From Otatea glauca (taxonomy: Eukaryota > Streptophyta > Magnoliopsida > Poales > Poaceae), in assembly GCA_036346275.1 (NCBI GenBank), contig CM070726.1, positions 24,711,410-24,775,409 of the forward strand: DNA of 64,000 nucleotides, read 5' to 3'. The number at the start of each line of letters is the position of its first letter. The stretch's first letter is position 1. Positions 32,957 through 43,684 of the stretch are shown one piece after another. The notes under the pieces are model-generated. The model searched no databases and was not told where the DNA came from. It saw nothing but the letters and a program-made list of their open reading frames with translations. A program made the translations under genes and the position numbers.

Positions 32957-35571
32957 CTTGTAAGATCAAGGATGCCGACTAGAGGGGGGTGAATAGGCGG
33001 TTTTAAAATTTATCTTCTCTAAAGATCACTATGGCCAAAATCTAGAATTAATGCGGAAGCGTAAATCAAACGGTTTTGACAAATAAGACCTAAATCCTCT
33101 AGGATCACTATGTGCACTAACAATCTAAGACTAAATTAAGGTTTGCAATCCTAGATTGACAAGCAATCAATTTAATTCTAGAAATGTAAATGAGCAATAG
33201 AAAGCAAACCAAGAGAATGACACATCTTTTTACCGTGTTGTTCGGAGATTTGCCGATCTCCCCTAATCCACGTTGAGGTAAGCCCAAAAGAATTGGACTG
33301 GCTCTACGAATTAAGCCAAGCACCTCGAATACACTAGCGGTAGCTCTTTCCCCCTCCGGGTAGGTGAGTTCTAACCTTCACAACTCGCCGGGCCTTCTCA
33401 CAAGCTTCTTTGAGATGGTCACCTGACCACGACGCCTCCACGTCGTCTAGGTATCAACAAACACCAAGAGTAATAGGTCAAGCCTCTTGCTTGATCCTCG
33501 CCAAGTGCAACACATGCACAAGGATGCTCAATCCTTCTCTAGATGTAACACATGCAACTAGAGGATTCTCTCCTTGCTCACAAAGTGCAACACATGCACA
33601 ATGTAGAGGAGATTATCACACTAGCTTAAGAGAATGCAAATCAACACCAAAGAGATTCTACACAAGAAACTCTAAATCAATTTCTTCTAAAATCACTCAA
33701 ATATGGCTCTATAAGCTATTGGGTTTTGCTCTCACAAGAATACCTCAAATGGGTGCTAGAGTAGTAGCAAAACTCTTTCCATTCGGCCTCTTATAAAGCC
33801 CCTCAAAGAAACTAGCCGTTTGGGGGCAAAATCGAAAAAACATGCAATTTCTGGTACTACCACCATGTAAATCTCGGTAGTACCGGCCTCAGCGGTAACA
33901 GATAATTATGGGCATTAAATGCATTGAAAATAGTCGTTGCTACAGTACCCCCCGGTACTACCACTGTATAAATCCCGGTAGTACCGACATTTTTGACCCC
34001 AAAAACTCAAAAACATTTCTCTGGGAAATAATTACCGGCCTTCTGGAGCGGTACTACCGCCATGTAAAAATCGGTAGTACCCACCATGTAAAAGTTTGTA
34101 GTACCACTATTTCAGTAATTAAAACGGTCATAACTTTTTACTCCGAAGTCCGATTTAGGTGATTTTGGACTCTATGGAAAGCTTATCAAGAGGGCTACAA
34201 TTTTCACCCTTTTTAAGATTTAAGCATCCATAGATATTTCCAAAGAACACAAAAACTCCAATGTAGCCACTCAAGTCTAAAATCTGATTTTCTCGAAATC
34301 CCTCATATTGACTTGATCAAGAGCGTGACTACAAGCTAGTAAGAGTCAATAAGATCAAACTTGAGCCATGTGATGATCAAATCATGATTCAAACAATTTT
34401 GCAAAACACATTTGCAAATTCTAATCACAAACTCCAAGATCAAAGGCATGAACACCAATATTTTGCAAAAACACATTTGCAAATATAAATCTTGCAAACA
34501 AGAGCAATCAAGATCACATCTCTGAGCCATGTGATGATCAACACATGATCAAACTAATTTGCAAAACACATTTGCAAACTCTAGTCACGTGCTCCAAAGA
34601 ATTGCACAAATATCAACTTGTTTGCAAAACAAAATCAAACATGAGCTTCTCCTATTTGCAAAATACATTTGCAAATCAAAGCTCCATGCAAATAACACAT
34701 CAACAAAATTACAAGCATAATCTACAACTAGTTGCAAAACATATTCGCGAAAATTTTCTCCATGCAAAGAACACATCAATAAAACTGCAAACATGAGCTA
34801 CAACTATTTGCAAAATGTATTCGCAAATATTTGCTCAATACAAAATCCAAATCAAGAGAGTGTAATCTAGTGCAAACGGGATTGAGCCATCAACGCATGA
34901 TGAGACTCGAGCTATAAGACTCGACTCCTCTTAATAGTACGAAACCTATAATAGCAACCCGGTCTCCCAACCATACACCGAGACCGGTAAAAGACTAGGA
35001 ACACATCCTTAGCCCTAGCTAGTTATACCTTTGCCTCTAGCACATCAACTTGGAGCTTTTATGATTACCATCATCTTCTTTCCAAGTCGGGATCTCGTCT
35101 CGTTCATCAACACATGATGGACTCCCTTTGCTCTTCTCTTCGGGATCTCTCATTGATGCCCATCAACACATAATGGCATCCATCTTCTCGATTCTTGATT
35201 TGATGGCAATCAACACATGATGCCATCCAAATCTTCATCACCGTTGGACTTAACCTACTTTCACAACTGATAGAAAAGGTTAGTCCAACAAATACGGTTG
35301 CCTGAATCATCAACTCACTCCATTAACACATAATGGGTGCCTCCAAGATCCTTTGATATAATCCCTTGATGATTGACCACAACCCAAATCAATTGATTGA
35401 AATAATTTGATTTGTCTTGAGTATATTAATGCAACTAAGCTTCATATACTCAAGAACTTTTCATTTGTCCTTTAACCAATAAAGAATACCATCAACACAT
35501 AATTGGTTCTTTGATAATTGAATGACAATCGAACACAATTTAAATTGACTTTAAATTGTCATGAGTGTATA

Positions 35572-36941
35572 TCTCTAATACTTCTAATTAGGAGTTAGTG
35601 GCAGTGGTCCGTTCTCCTTTAGAGTATCTGATTTATTGGATCTGACATAAAAGACTAAGATAGAAGAGGATTTAATCATATGTTAGATGGAAGGACTTTA
35701 TCATATCTTTTTTGAATAGAAATATTATTTTAGCATATCTCTATTCACATGTTCTTACTATGGAAGGATGTTATTCATATATCTTATAAATGGAAGGATT
35801 TTATCATGTCCAGTATGGATAGAAGGATATACTCACCATATCCTATAATACGGGAATTCTATCTCATTATATCTAGAAATGCATAGATTAAAAAGAAAGA
35901 ATCACGCAACCAAATCACGTGCCAATCACGAAGATGTCGGGGAGATTTGGCTTCCTCCGCTTGCGTACGCTGCCTTCCGCTTTCATCTACTCCCTATTAG
36001 AGGGCACCCACTCTCACCTCCACGAGGATAGGCCGGTCGGTAGTGGAGACACACGCAAGAAAAGAAAAGAAGAGAAAGGCTGCGTGCAAGAAGTAAGAAG
36101 ATTTCCTGCAAGAGGAAGGCAATAACTTTCTCGTCCTTCAATGGTAAAGATTGATATCTCTCTATTAATTCTAATTAAGAGTTGGTGGCGATCATCCGTT
36201 CTCCTTCAGAGTACTTGATTTAATCATATCTTAGATGGAAGGATTTTATCATATCTTTTTTTGAATAGAAATATTATTTTAGCATATCTCTATTCACATG
36301 TTCTTACTATGGAAGGATGTTATTCATATATTTTATAAATGGAAGGATTTTCTCATCATGTCCTGCATGGATAGAAGGATATACTCACCATATCCCATAA
36401 TACAGGAATTATATCTCATCATATCTGGAAATGCATAGATTAAAAGGAAAAATCACGCAACCAAATCACGTGCCAATCACGAAGATGTCGGGGGAGACCT
36501 GGCTTCCATCCGCCTGCGTACGCTGTCTTCTACTTTCATCTATTCCTTATTAGAGGGCACCCACTCTCATCTCCAGGAGGACAGGCCAATCGGTAGTGGA
36601 GACACACGCATAAAGAGAAGAGAAAGGCTGCGTGTAAGAAGCAAGAAGATTTCCTGCAAGAGGAAGGCAATAACTTTCTCGTTATTCAATGGTAAGGATT
36701 GATATCTCTCTACTAATTCAAATTAAGAGGTGGTGGCAATCATCCGTTCTCCTTCAGAGTACTTGGTTCGTTGGATCTAACATGAACGGTTGAGATGGAA
36801 GAGGATTTAACCCGATAGTCAAATCTCTTCGGAGGAAAAAACTTTTCCTACTATTGAAACATAACTAAAGTTAGTGTTTTTTGCAAATAAATTTTTTGTC
36901 GCAAATTGAGTTTTCGTTGCAACGCACGGACACATGACTAG
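35572..36941 (+). mobile_element. Non-autonomous Helitron with internal tandem repeat
   Basis: It starts TCTCTAATACTTCTAATTAG after an A and ends CGCACGGACACATGACTAG before a T. Helitrons begin TC, end CTRR and insert between A and T without duplication. The left LTR shows the uninterrupted site. A CGTTGCAACG palindrome precedes the end, as expected for the 3' hairpin though short. Inside are two near-full and one partial copy of a 0.55-0.59 kb unit starting near 35583, 36172 and 36720. No Rep/helicase is present. The ORF at 35919-36125 lies in the repeat and is not taken as a gene. Confidence 0.8.
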
Positions 36942-37241
36942 TTAACTACAAATGTTTCATATACTCATTTTGATGGTTTCTAAGTAATGATCCAAATATA
37001 TGGAGTGTTGGAAAGTGATCAATACTATTTAGACCATCAAGCATAGAATAAACTCCATTAAATGTGTGCATATAAATAATTGAACTTTGAATCAATATGC
37101 ACATATTCAATTTAAGATTGCTTTAGAGTTTATCCTATTCTTCCACGAGTACACTACAACTACACAAGTTTTATATACTCAGTGATTTGTTTCAAAGTAA
37201 AGATCCTTGAAATGTGTGGCAAGATGAAAGGGATTGATACT

Positions 37242-40200
37242 TGTAACAACCCAAAATTTGGATTTTCAAAAATCTTTTGTTTAGTTCATCTTTCCAAAAA
37301 TCCCCGCGGATTTTCTCTCTTTAATAAAGCTTAATCTGAAATTTTCTAATGCTAAATAAATTAAATTTGACTAATATAAACTTCAATTAAAATAAATTTA
37401 GTTTTATTTGAGTTCATTGTGCTTCAAGGAATTTTCTGTAATTTTTTAAAGATTTTTTCGGAGTTCGTTTGCTATTTATTTGGAATTAATTTAAATTAAG
37501 CCTTTTGTTAAATTTAATTAAATACTGCAAAATTTTAAATAAAGTTTGGTTAAAAATATTTTATTCGAGCTCCAAATGTCTTAAAATATTTTCTAGAATT
37601 TTTTTAGAATTTTTCTGGTATTTTTATTGCTCTAAATGAATTATTTTAATTTCTGGAATTATTTTAATTAGGAAATTGGGCTAAATCGACGTGGCAGCTC
37701 CAGAACCGCCACGTCATCGCCTAACCTCAGCCTTCCGATCTCCATCCGACGCACTGAACGCGCCACGTCACCCGTCTTGTTCATTGCGCGCGGTGTTCGA
37801 TCCGATCCGTTTTCAATCCAAATCCGATTTTCTTCGTGTTTCCTTGTATGGCACGACTCCTAGCCTATATAAGTGTCCTAAGACCCTCCCACGCACCCCT
37901 AATCCCAGAGCACCTCTCAAACCCTAAAAACCGCGGTAAATGCGTCTTAGGGCGCGCCCCCGCGGCCGATCTTGGCATCGCGTTCCCCGTCATTCTGGTG
38001 AGTTTTTCTAAAATCCGCTCGCGTCATCTCGTGCCATATGGTCCCATATACCTCTCCACCAAATTTGGTGCTGTTTCACCAACCAAATCAAAAGTTACGG
38101 CCGTTCCAATCTCAAATATTGCCGTCGCCCGTTCTCCTTCGTTTTTGCGAGTTTGACCGTGAAATTTATTCTGTAGACTCATCTTGATGTCCTATACCTG
38201 GTGCTCACCCTAACTAAAGGTTTTGTCCTCGGGATTGCTGCAGAAAATTCAATCTTCCCCGATCAGACTGCGTATGTACAGCAGAAAACTTCGTCGCGCG
38301 TTCCCCGTTGATCCAGAAGGTAAAACTCAGATCTGTTCGCGTCATATTGTGCCAAATGATCCCAGATAGCTCTCTGTAAATTTTGGTTAGGTTTCATCCA
38401 TTATCTTAATAGTAATGGCCGTTTGATCTATTAGCTTTAGCAGCCGTTCATCAGTAGTTTGTGATCTGTCCATTGGGTTGCCGCCAAATCCGCTTATACC
38501 ATTGAGCTCGTCTCACCGTGTTCTACGTGGTGCTCACTTCCCCTTTGCTATTCCATCTACCGAAAATTTTTATATTCGTTAGCCGCTTTAAAATCTACCG
38601 CCCTGTCTTTGCCGCCAACCATCTTAGTTCGCCTTGGTCGTGTCATAATGTCCAGTAGGCCATCATTCTCTGGTTTGCTCATCTTTAGAGTTCATTTGAT
38701 CTTCGGTTGCCATCAATGCCATATTCTATAATCTACCCGTCGTCTTCGATCTAGCCCTTTCATTATCGGATCTTGTTTCGGTTAGCCACCCTTGGTAATA
38801 TTTTATCGCAGAGCCAACCCTACCTATCCTATCCCTATGCCAAGTTGATCTATCCGTGAGTCATTTCTCTCAAACCCTAATTGAACCTTGTGTCCAATCT
38901 GTCGCTGATGATGCATCATGTCATATAAACCTCGCAACTCGCAGATCAATCCTGAGCCATATCATATCCTTGCTACCATATCGTTGTACGACAATCGACA
39001 TCTCATCTTTGCATGAGTACCCTGTCGTTGCTTCGCTATCTTCGCATATGTGCATGCTCGCAAAAGCTCTAGTGCAATATCATCATCCTCTCTATCGCCT
39101 TATTGTAATCTAACCCCATCACCTATGAGTTTAGCCTTGTCTTCATTTCCTCGCTGCCTTGTCATCGTCAAGCATCTTGATCGACGTATGAGTGATCTCA
39201 AATCGAATCGCATGAATGTCAACCCGCTTGTCCATGTCCTATTCTTGAAATCTAATCGCCATTGACCTAGAAGTCATTCGTGGACTTGGTCGATAGACCA
39301 TTGGCCATATGTCATATCCTTGTGCCATATCTAATCTATTAGTCTATCTTGCTTTTGTTTGGTGTGTATCATTTAATCAAGAAAAGTCATCATTAAGCAT
39401 CGATTTAGTTCATTGCAAACTAACGTATCTTTATGGACCCGGTTTATAGATCGAGAGCCCATATGTCATTGTCTATCCAATCAAGATAATAACTTCAGAA
39501 GAAATATTCTTTGGAATATTATTCTTTCTTTCTCAGTTATCAGTCTTTTCCTTTTTGGTGTATTCTGGAAGTTCGTTCTCTTTTGTCTAATATCTGATCT
39601 AATCCATTCAAGTTCCTAAATTCATCTAAGCCTTCGTGACCCAGTACCATCCGTTCTCAATTTGGATTTTATTTGATTTATCTTTTGAGTTGGTTTGTAT
39701 TTGCTTCTTCTTTAATCGTTAGGCGATCGTCCAGGAAGTTGTTCAAGGAGTGAAGATCAAGAAGGTAAAGATCGAAGATCAAGAATTAAAGATAAAGAGT
39801 AAAGAACATTAAAAATCGCAAGGGCAGAGCAAGTTGTGCTTTGATCATATTGAACCCATGTTTATAAAATTGCTATATTTGTTTTACCCTATTGCATATT
39901 ATTTCAATTATACAATTGTTTCAAATTAAATTGGGACTTAGCTATTATACCAATTTGATCTATACCCTACCTTGCCATTGTATGCCATGATCTAATTGTC
40001 ACCTTAGGATGGTTAATTAATAGTTGGTTAATATTGATAATCGACATGGGCTGGTTAGACCGTCGAGATTGCTTAGCCATGCCACGTCATCACATGTGTC
40101 CGAATGTTGATACTTAATCTTGACTAATGGAATATGGAATAATGTGTATGAATTGGTGTGTCATGTGTTGTCACACGTGATATTAAGTTGTCGTGGCGAG

Positions 40201-41389
40201 GAGGTCACACAACTAGATTGAAATGTTGGTGCACGTGGTGCTTGGTAATCAACCGGGTGGTAATGATTTAGATTGGGGCAAGTGGCAAGGCGGTGTGCCA
40301 AGGTGGGCGAGATTGGCGGGGTATGTGGAAGTCTTGCCTTGGTCATTTTAAGGACTTAACCTTGCAAGCCTTTGACTGAGTCTCTCTTGCAACCACATGT
40401 CCGGAATGGGACACCTAAGCGATTAATTAGTAATGTTTTAGCTTGGTACTACCATTGGCGGTGCGAGTCCGGGTGTACGGATTAACTCACATGGCGCAAG
40501 AGGGGGCCTGTCGTGGTGGTTTAACCCTTGATGTTGAAACCTCGTGGGTAATCTTGGGTTAAGCGCGAGCTTTGTAAAGGCTTTGTCATGATCTCTCTGC
40601 CGACACACCAAAGGAAGTGTGTTAATTGCATGGCACTAAGAGACGATCATGTCGTGTGGGTAAAGTGCATAACCTCTGCAGTGTAAAACTATTGAATAGC
40701 CGTGCTCATGGTATTGAGCAATGCTCGGGAATTACTGATTAAGGGTTAGACTTTTGCAAAACAAAACTTGGGATGGATGGCGGTTGCCATGGTAAGTTGG
40801 AACTTGATTAAGGATTGGAACTTGGTTTACTTGAGAAATGCTGAATCTATTTATTACAGTTATTTGTTTTATTGTCTTTACAATCTATTTACTGTAATTG
40901 TTCTCAAATGTTGCTTTACTGCAAAATAACCATGATATGCCATTCCTTGGAATAAGCCTTGCATATAGTTATATTAGAATTGTATTCTGTGCACAACTTG
41001 TTGAGTGCCTTATGTACTCACCCTTGCCATCAACAAAATCATCAGTTGAGGAGAAGACTACAACTTCAAAGGAGGAGAAGTTCCACGAGGGGGCGAATAT
41101 CTAGGAGTTGAACCTTGTCAGTTGCCTGTGGCATATTGATGGGATTCGTCGACGTTCTTCATTCCGCTGCTATTTATTTAATTTGAGTTGAATCCACCAA
41201 GGCCTCGCAAGTGTAAGTTTGACCTTAAGGTCGTTCAATAGTTCTATATTAATAAATGAATTCTTTGTTTATTATTCCGCTGTGTATGATTGTGATATTT
41301 CATCAATGTTGAGATTGTGTGCACTAGCGTGATCCTGGACTAGTGCTGAATACACAGAGGGTCCGGATTTGCATATTCGGGTCCCGACA
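37242..41389 (+). mobile_element. Solo LTR (4.1 kb), same superfamily as 2708-5542
   Basis: It starts TGTAACAACCC and ends GGGTCCCGACA, with perfect 5-bp duplications ATACT at 37237-37241 and 41390-41394. The 3' part is shared with the copy at 2708-5542: the GCGCAAGAGGGGGCC, GGCTTTGTCATGATCTCTCT and GTGCACTAGCGTGATCCTGG segments occur in the same order. It is 1.3 kb longer. Part of the gain is a leader segment present twice (near 37983-38110 and 38306-38420). TATATAA is at 37866. No coding domain was found. Confidence 0.85.
37866..37872 (+). promoter_or_regulatory. TATA box of the 4.1-kb solo LTR
   Basis: TATATAA is followed by a CCACGCACCCCTAAT-type leader with AAACCCTAAAAACC, a usual grass 5'-leader composition. 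Confidence 0.5.
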
Positions 41390-41909
41390 ATACTATTGAA
41401 ACTTCAAGATAAAGCATGAACTCTCCCTAAATGTGTGCATTCATATATATATATATATATGGAATTTGAAATAAAATGCACATCGTAAGATTGAAACTAT
41501 GGTGGAGTTCATCCTTTATCTTAAATTTAATGAATGCATCTAGAAATAATAGAGTTGTATTGGATGCATACCTTTGGGATTTCCATTTTTCAATGAGACG
41601 AGACTAAACAAAAGTATACTCAATAAAAAAGTTAGTCTCATATTCGACATGATCATGAATATTATATTCAAGGAATGCAACAAGATATGATAATATGAAC
41701 TCAAATGCATACATTTGATATTTTCATCTTTTTCATTCAAAAAGACTAATAAGAGTTATGCTCAACAAAAGAGTTAGTCTCATAAAAAGATTTATCATTA
41801 ATTAGTAATTGAGACTAATCAATATTATAATTATCAAAGGAGTTAATCTCAATATTAGATTTGTCATTAACACTAAAACCAAATTAATGGAGCTTAAACT
41901 TTCAGCAGC

Positions 41910-42590
41910 TTCCCTAGGTCATCCTCCTTCTCACTCTCCCATGGCTGTGACTTGGTGTATAGGACGATAAGGTTGGTTAGAAATTCTACCTTTCCTATTA
42001 ATATTTTAACTTATGGGCATCCTTGATCCGTACTCAACTTCAAACCAGGTGATTGAACCAATAAAGCAGTTTTAAGGTTCATTGTCTTTAATTGATGGTT
42101 TGCAGCAATACTCCGATATATAAACGAATGCGTAGCTCAATAATCGAACAAACCATGTCATATGGTGTATTAGCCAAGTGCTTACCTTGTATAACGTCTA
42201 GTGCTGACTAGGCATCTCCAGTGGTGACATGATTCACACGGTATTTCTCGAAAGATTATGGAATCTTGGTAGATAGATTTGTGCTTGCATTATTGCCCAG
42301 CATGATCAAACTTAACAACCACCATATATACTAGTCTTTTGAAGAAAGAAATTGCAAGCAACAAGTTAGATCAACAGTCGTAGCATACGAGTCCGAGAGT
42401 AGTAAGGAAGACTAGCATATGTTTTGATTTTAATTTTGAATGATTGTTATGGCTTTGGTGATTGTTTTTATAACCAACTTTTTGTAGATATATGATTTTG
42501 CAAAAATAAAAAACCACTCTGACTCCACGGTAGATTGCTTCATGTGTTAATTCCTTAAGAAAAGCTTGTACTTCGATTTTTATTTCCTTT
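41910..42590. other. Unassigned stretch right of the 24-kb element
   Basis: The first 60 bases continue the Ser/Pro-rich frame from 17679. Beyond that I see only AT-rich intergenic sequence with no domain. Confidence 0.35.
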
Positions 42591-42944
42591 TTATCCACAG
42601 CAAGTCTGCATAGAGGCCTGATCCGACAATAGGTGGGCGTCGTGCGTCTGCGGGCGATTCAAGACGGGCCCATCGTGCCGATGCCTATACTGCGCGTCGG
42701 GCGCGACGCCGTCGTCGTGCTCGCCGTCTTGCGGCCCGGCTTCGTCTTGGCGAGCGAGCCGCCCATTTGCGCGATGCTGTTTCGTCTGCGTCTTTGCGCC
42801 AGGCAAACCCATTTGCACTATTTCAACGAGAGGAAAAGAGTCTGAGATACATAGAATTAAAGCGATGAATGCAAATATTATGAGAAAAAGAACTAAAATT
42901 TATTTATTATCGAACAGTTACATAGAGCGAGAAGGATGTACTCA

Positions 42945-43130
42945 ATACAGACGAGAGAGGGAAGAATGGGAGAGAAAGAGAGTGAGCGAGACAGACGAGA
43001 GAGATTGAGAGAGACTGGTGAGAGAGAGAGCTGAGAGATTGAGAGGGACGAGCGAGAGAGAGCAGCTTCTTGCACCGTCTCTCAATCTCTCTTAGCTCTC
43101 TCTCCTGTTTTGTCCGTCTCTCTCAGGTGT
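42945..43130. repeat. GAGA-rich tract facing a CTCT tract
   Basis: A degenerate (GA)n stretch (about 42945-43065) is followed directly by CTCTCAATCTCT-type sequence (43078-43125), so the two can pair as a long imperfect hairpin. The right arm also forms the pyrimidine tract before the AG at 43121-43123. Confidence 0.6.
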
Positions 43131-43260
43131 TGGCGATAGGGATGACGTTCATGCTACTGGGTGCATCCATGACGGTCACGCTCTGTGAGTCAGTGACCTT
43201 CATGCTAGGCTTCTTCCTCATGCCCTGGATCATCAGGCCCAGTATAGCCCATTCTACGAT
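43124..43260 (+). pseudogene. Possible exon fragment of a small membrane protein
   Basis: After a pyrimidine-rich TCTCTCTCAG acceptor the plus frame reads VLAIGMTFMLLGASMTVTLC and then a FMLGFFLMPWII segment. This is two hydrophobic helices around a Cys-Glu-Ser turn, with the look of a conserved plant transmembrane protein. The following codons become Ser/Arg-rich with no pattern. No matching upstream exon or start was found; a GC-rich block at 42600-42790 on either strand gives nothing convincing. It may be a captured gene fragment. Confidence 0.35.
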
Positions 43261-43389
43261 GTCGTGCGCGTCGGCCGCCCATCGTGCACGATTCTCGAGC
43301 CGACGCGCCAGTACTTCTGATGTCGTCTTGCGGCCGCGGACGTCATGTCTCGGGCCAGCCCAAAAGAGCCCGAGTGCCCACCTCTAGAT

Positions 43390-43510
43390 CCGACTAGGCT
43401 TTGGCTCGCCAAGTTTACACTTATCGGGCTTCGGGCCAGGCTTGGACCTGACGTTTTAAATTCGGGCCTTTTTGAGCTCGGCCCGGCCCGGCCTGACGTT
43501 TGATCAGCTG
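43390..43510. other. GGCCCG-rich MITE-like stretch
   Basis: Words such as TCGGGCTTCGGGCCAGGC and CGGCCCGGCCCGGCC occur here, as in many grass hAT-type MITEs. Terminal repeats and TSD could not be fixed. Confidence 0.25.
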
Positions 43511-43684
43511 AGGTCTACTTCTAGCCCATCCTCTTCTTCTCCAGAACTCGTCGTGGATATTGCTCCGCGTTTGTCTCATCCTCGAAGCGAAGGACTTCTT
43601 ACCTCGTAGGGCATCCTCCTCCGCTCTACCGACTGGCGTGGAGTGGAGATCCATCCGGACTTGGATTGATCTCTTCTTTCGCTG
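43505..43684 (+). other. Candidate 5'-UTR exon of the EDM2-like gene
   Basis: A CT-rich leader-like stretch ends CGCTG|GTAAGG, a strong donor. The first coding exon, 3.5 kb downstream, is preceded by GTCAGTGTCCGTAG|AAG, a possible acceptor. A non-coding first exon is common in this kind of gene. There is no transcript evidence. Confidence 0.3.

Larger units (their letters stand above)
17680..41904 (-). mobile_element. 24-kb gag-only (TR-GAG-like) Copia-type retrotransposon with three LTRs
   Basis: The outer ends are flanked by perfect 5-bp duplications GCAGC at 17675-17679 and 41905-41909. On the minus strand the order is LTR (right), PBS, truncated gag, LTR (middle), PBS, gag, long non-coding region, PPT, LTR (left). 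Both PBSs match initiator Met tRNA (TGGTATCAGAGC). Gag is Copia-type (UBN2 plus CCHC knuckles), and no protease, integrase or RT follows. Left and right LTRs are close relatives; the middle LTR is more diverged. The simplest reading is a second family member nested in the first gag, then a deletion joining their internal regions. The right LTR contains a Helitron and another solo LTR. Confidence 0.8.
32959..41904 (-). repeat. Right LTR (5' LTR) of the gag-only element, twice interrupted
   Basis: Ends read TGTAAGATCAAGG at 32959 and GAGCTTAAACTTTCA at 41904, matching the left LTR. Without the Helitron (35572-36941) and the solo LTR (37242-41389 plus one ATACT), it collapses to about 3.4 kb and aligns with the left LTR from end to end. 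The sequence around 34336-35560 is nearly the same as 19172-20400. One ACACA hairpin here, at 33539-33561 (stem CTAG...), has no clear partner in the left LTR because that stretch (about 33505-33565) is missing there. Confidence 0.85.

Noticed and set aside
35919..36125. 68-codon ORF as a Helitron cargo gene
   Set aside because: The second tandem unit does not keep the frame, and no homology is recognised.
42591..42845. GC-rich ORFs on both strands as a gene
   Set aside because: Neither strand gives a recognisable protein or convincing splice context; at most a captured fragment.
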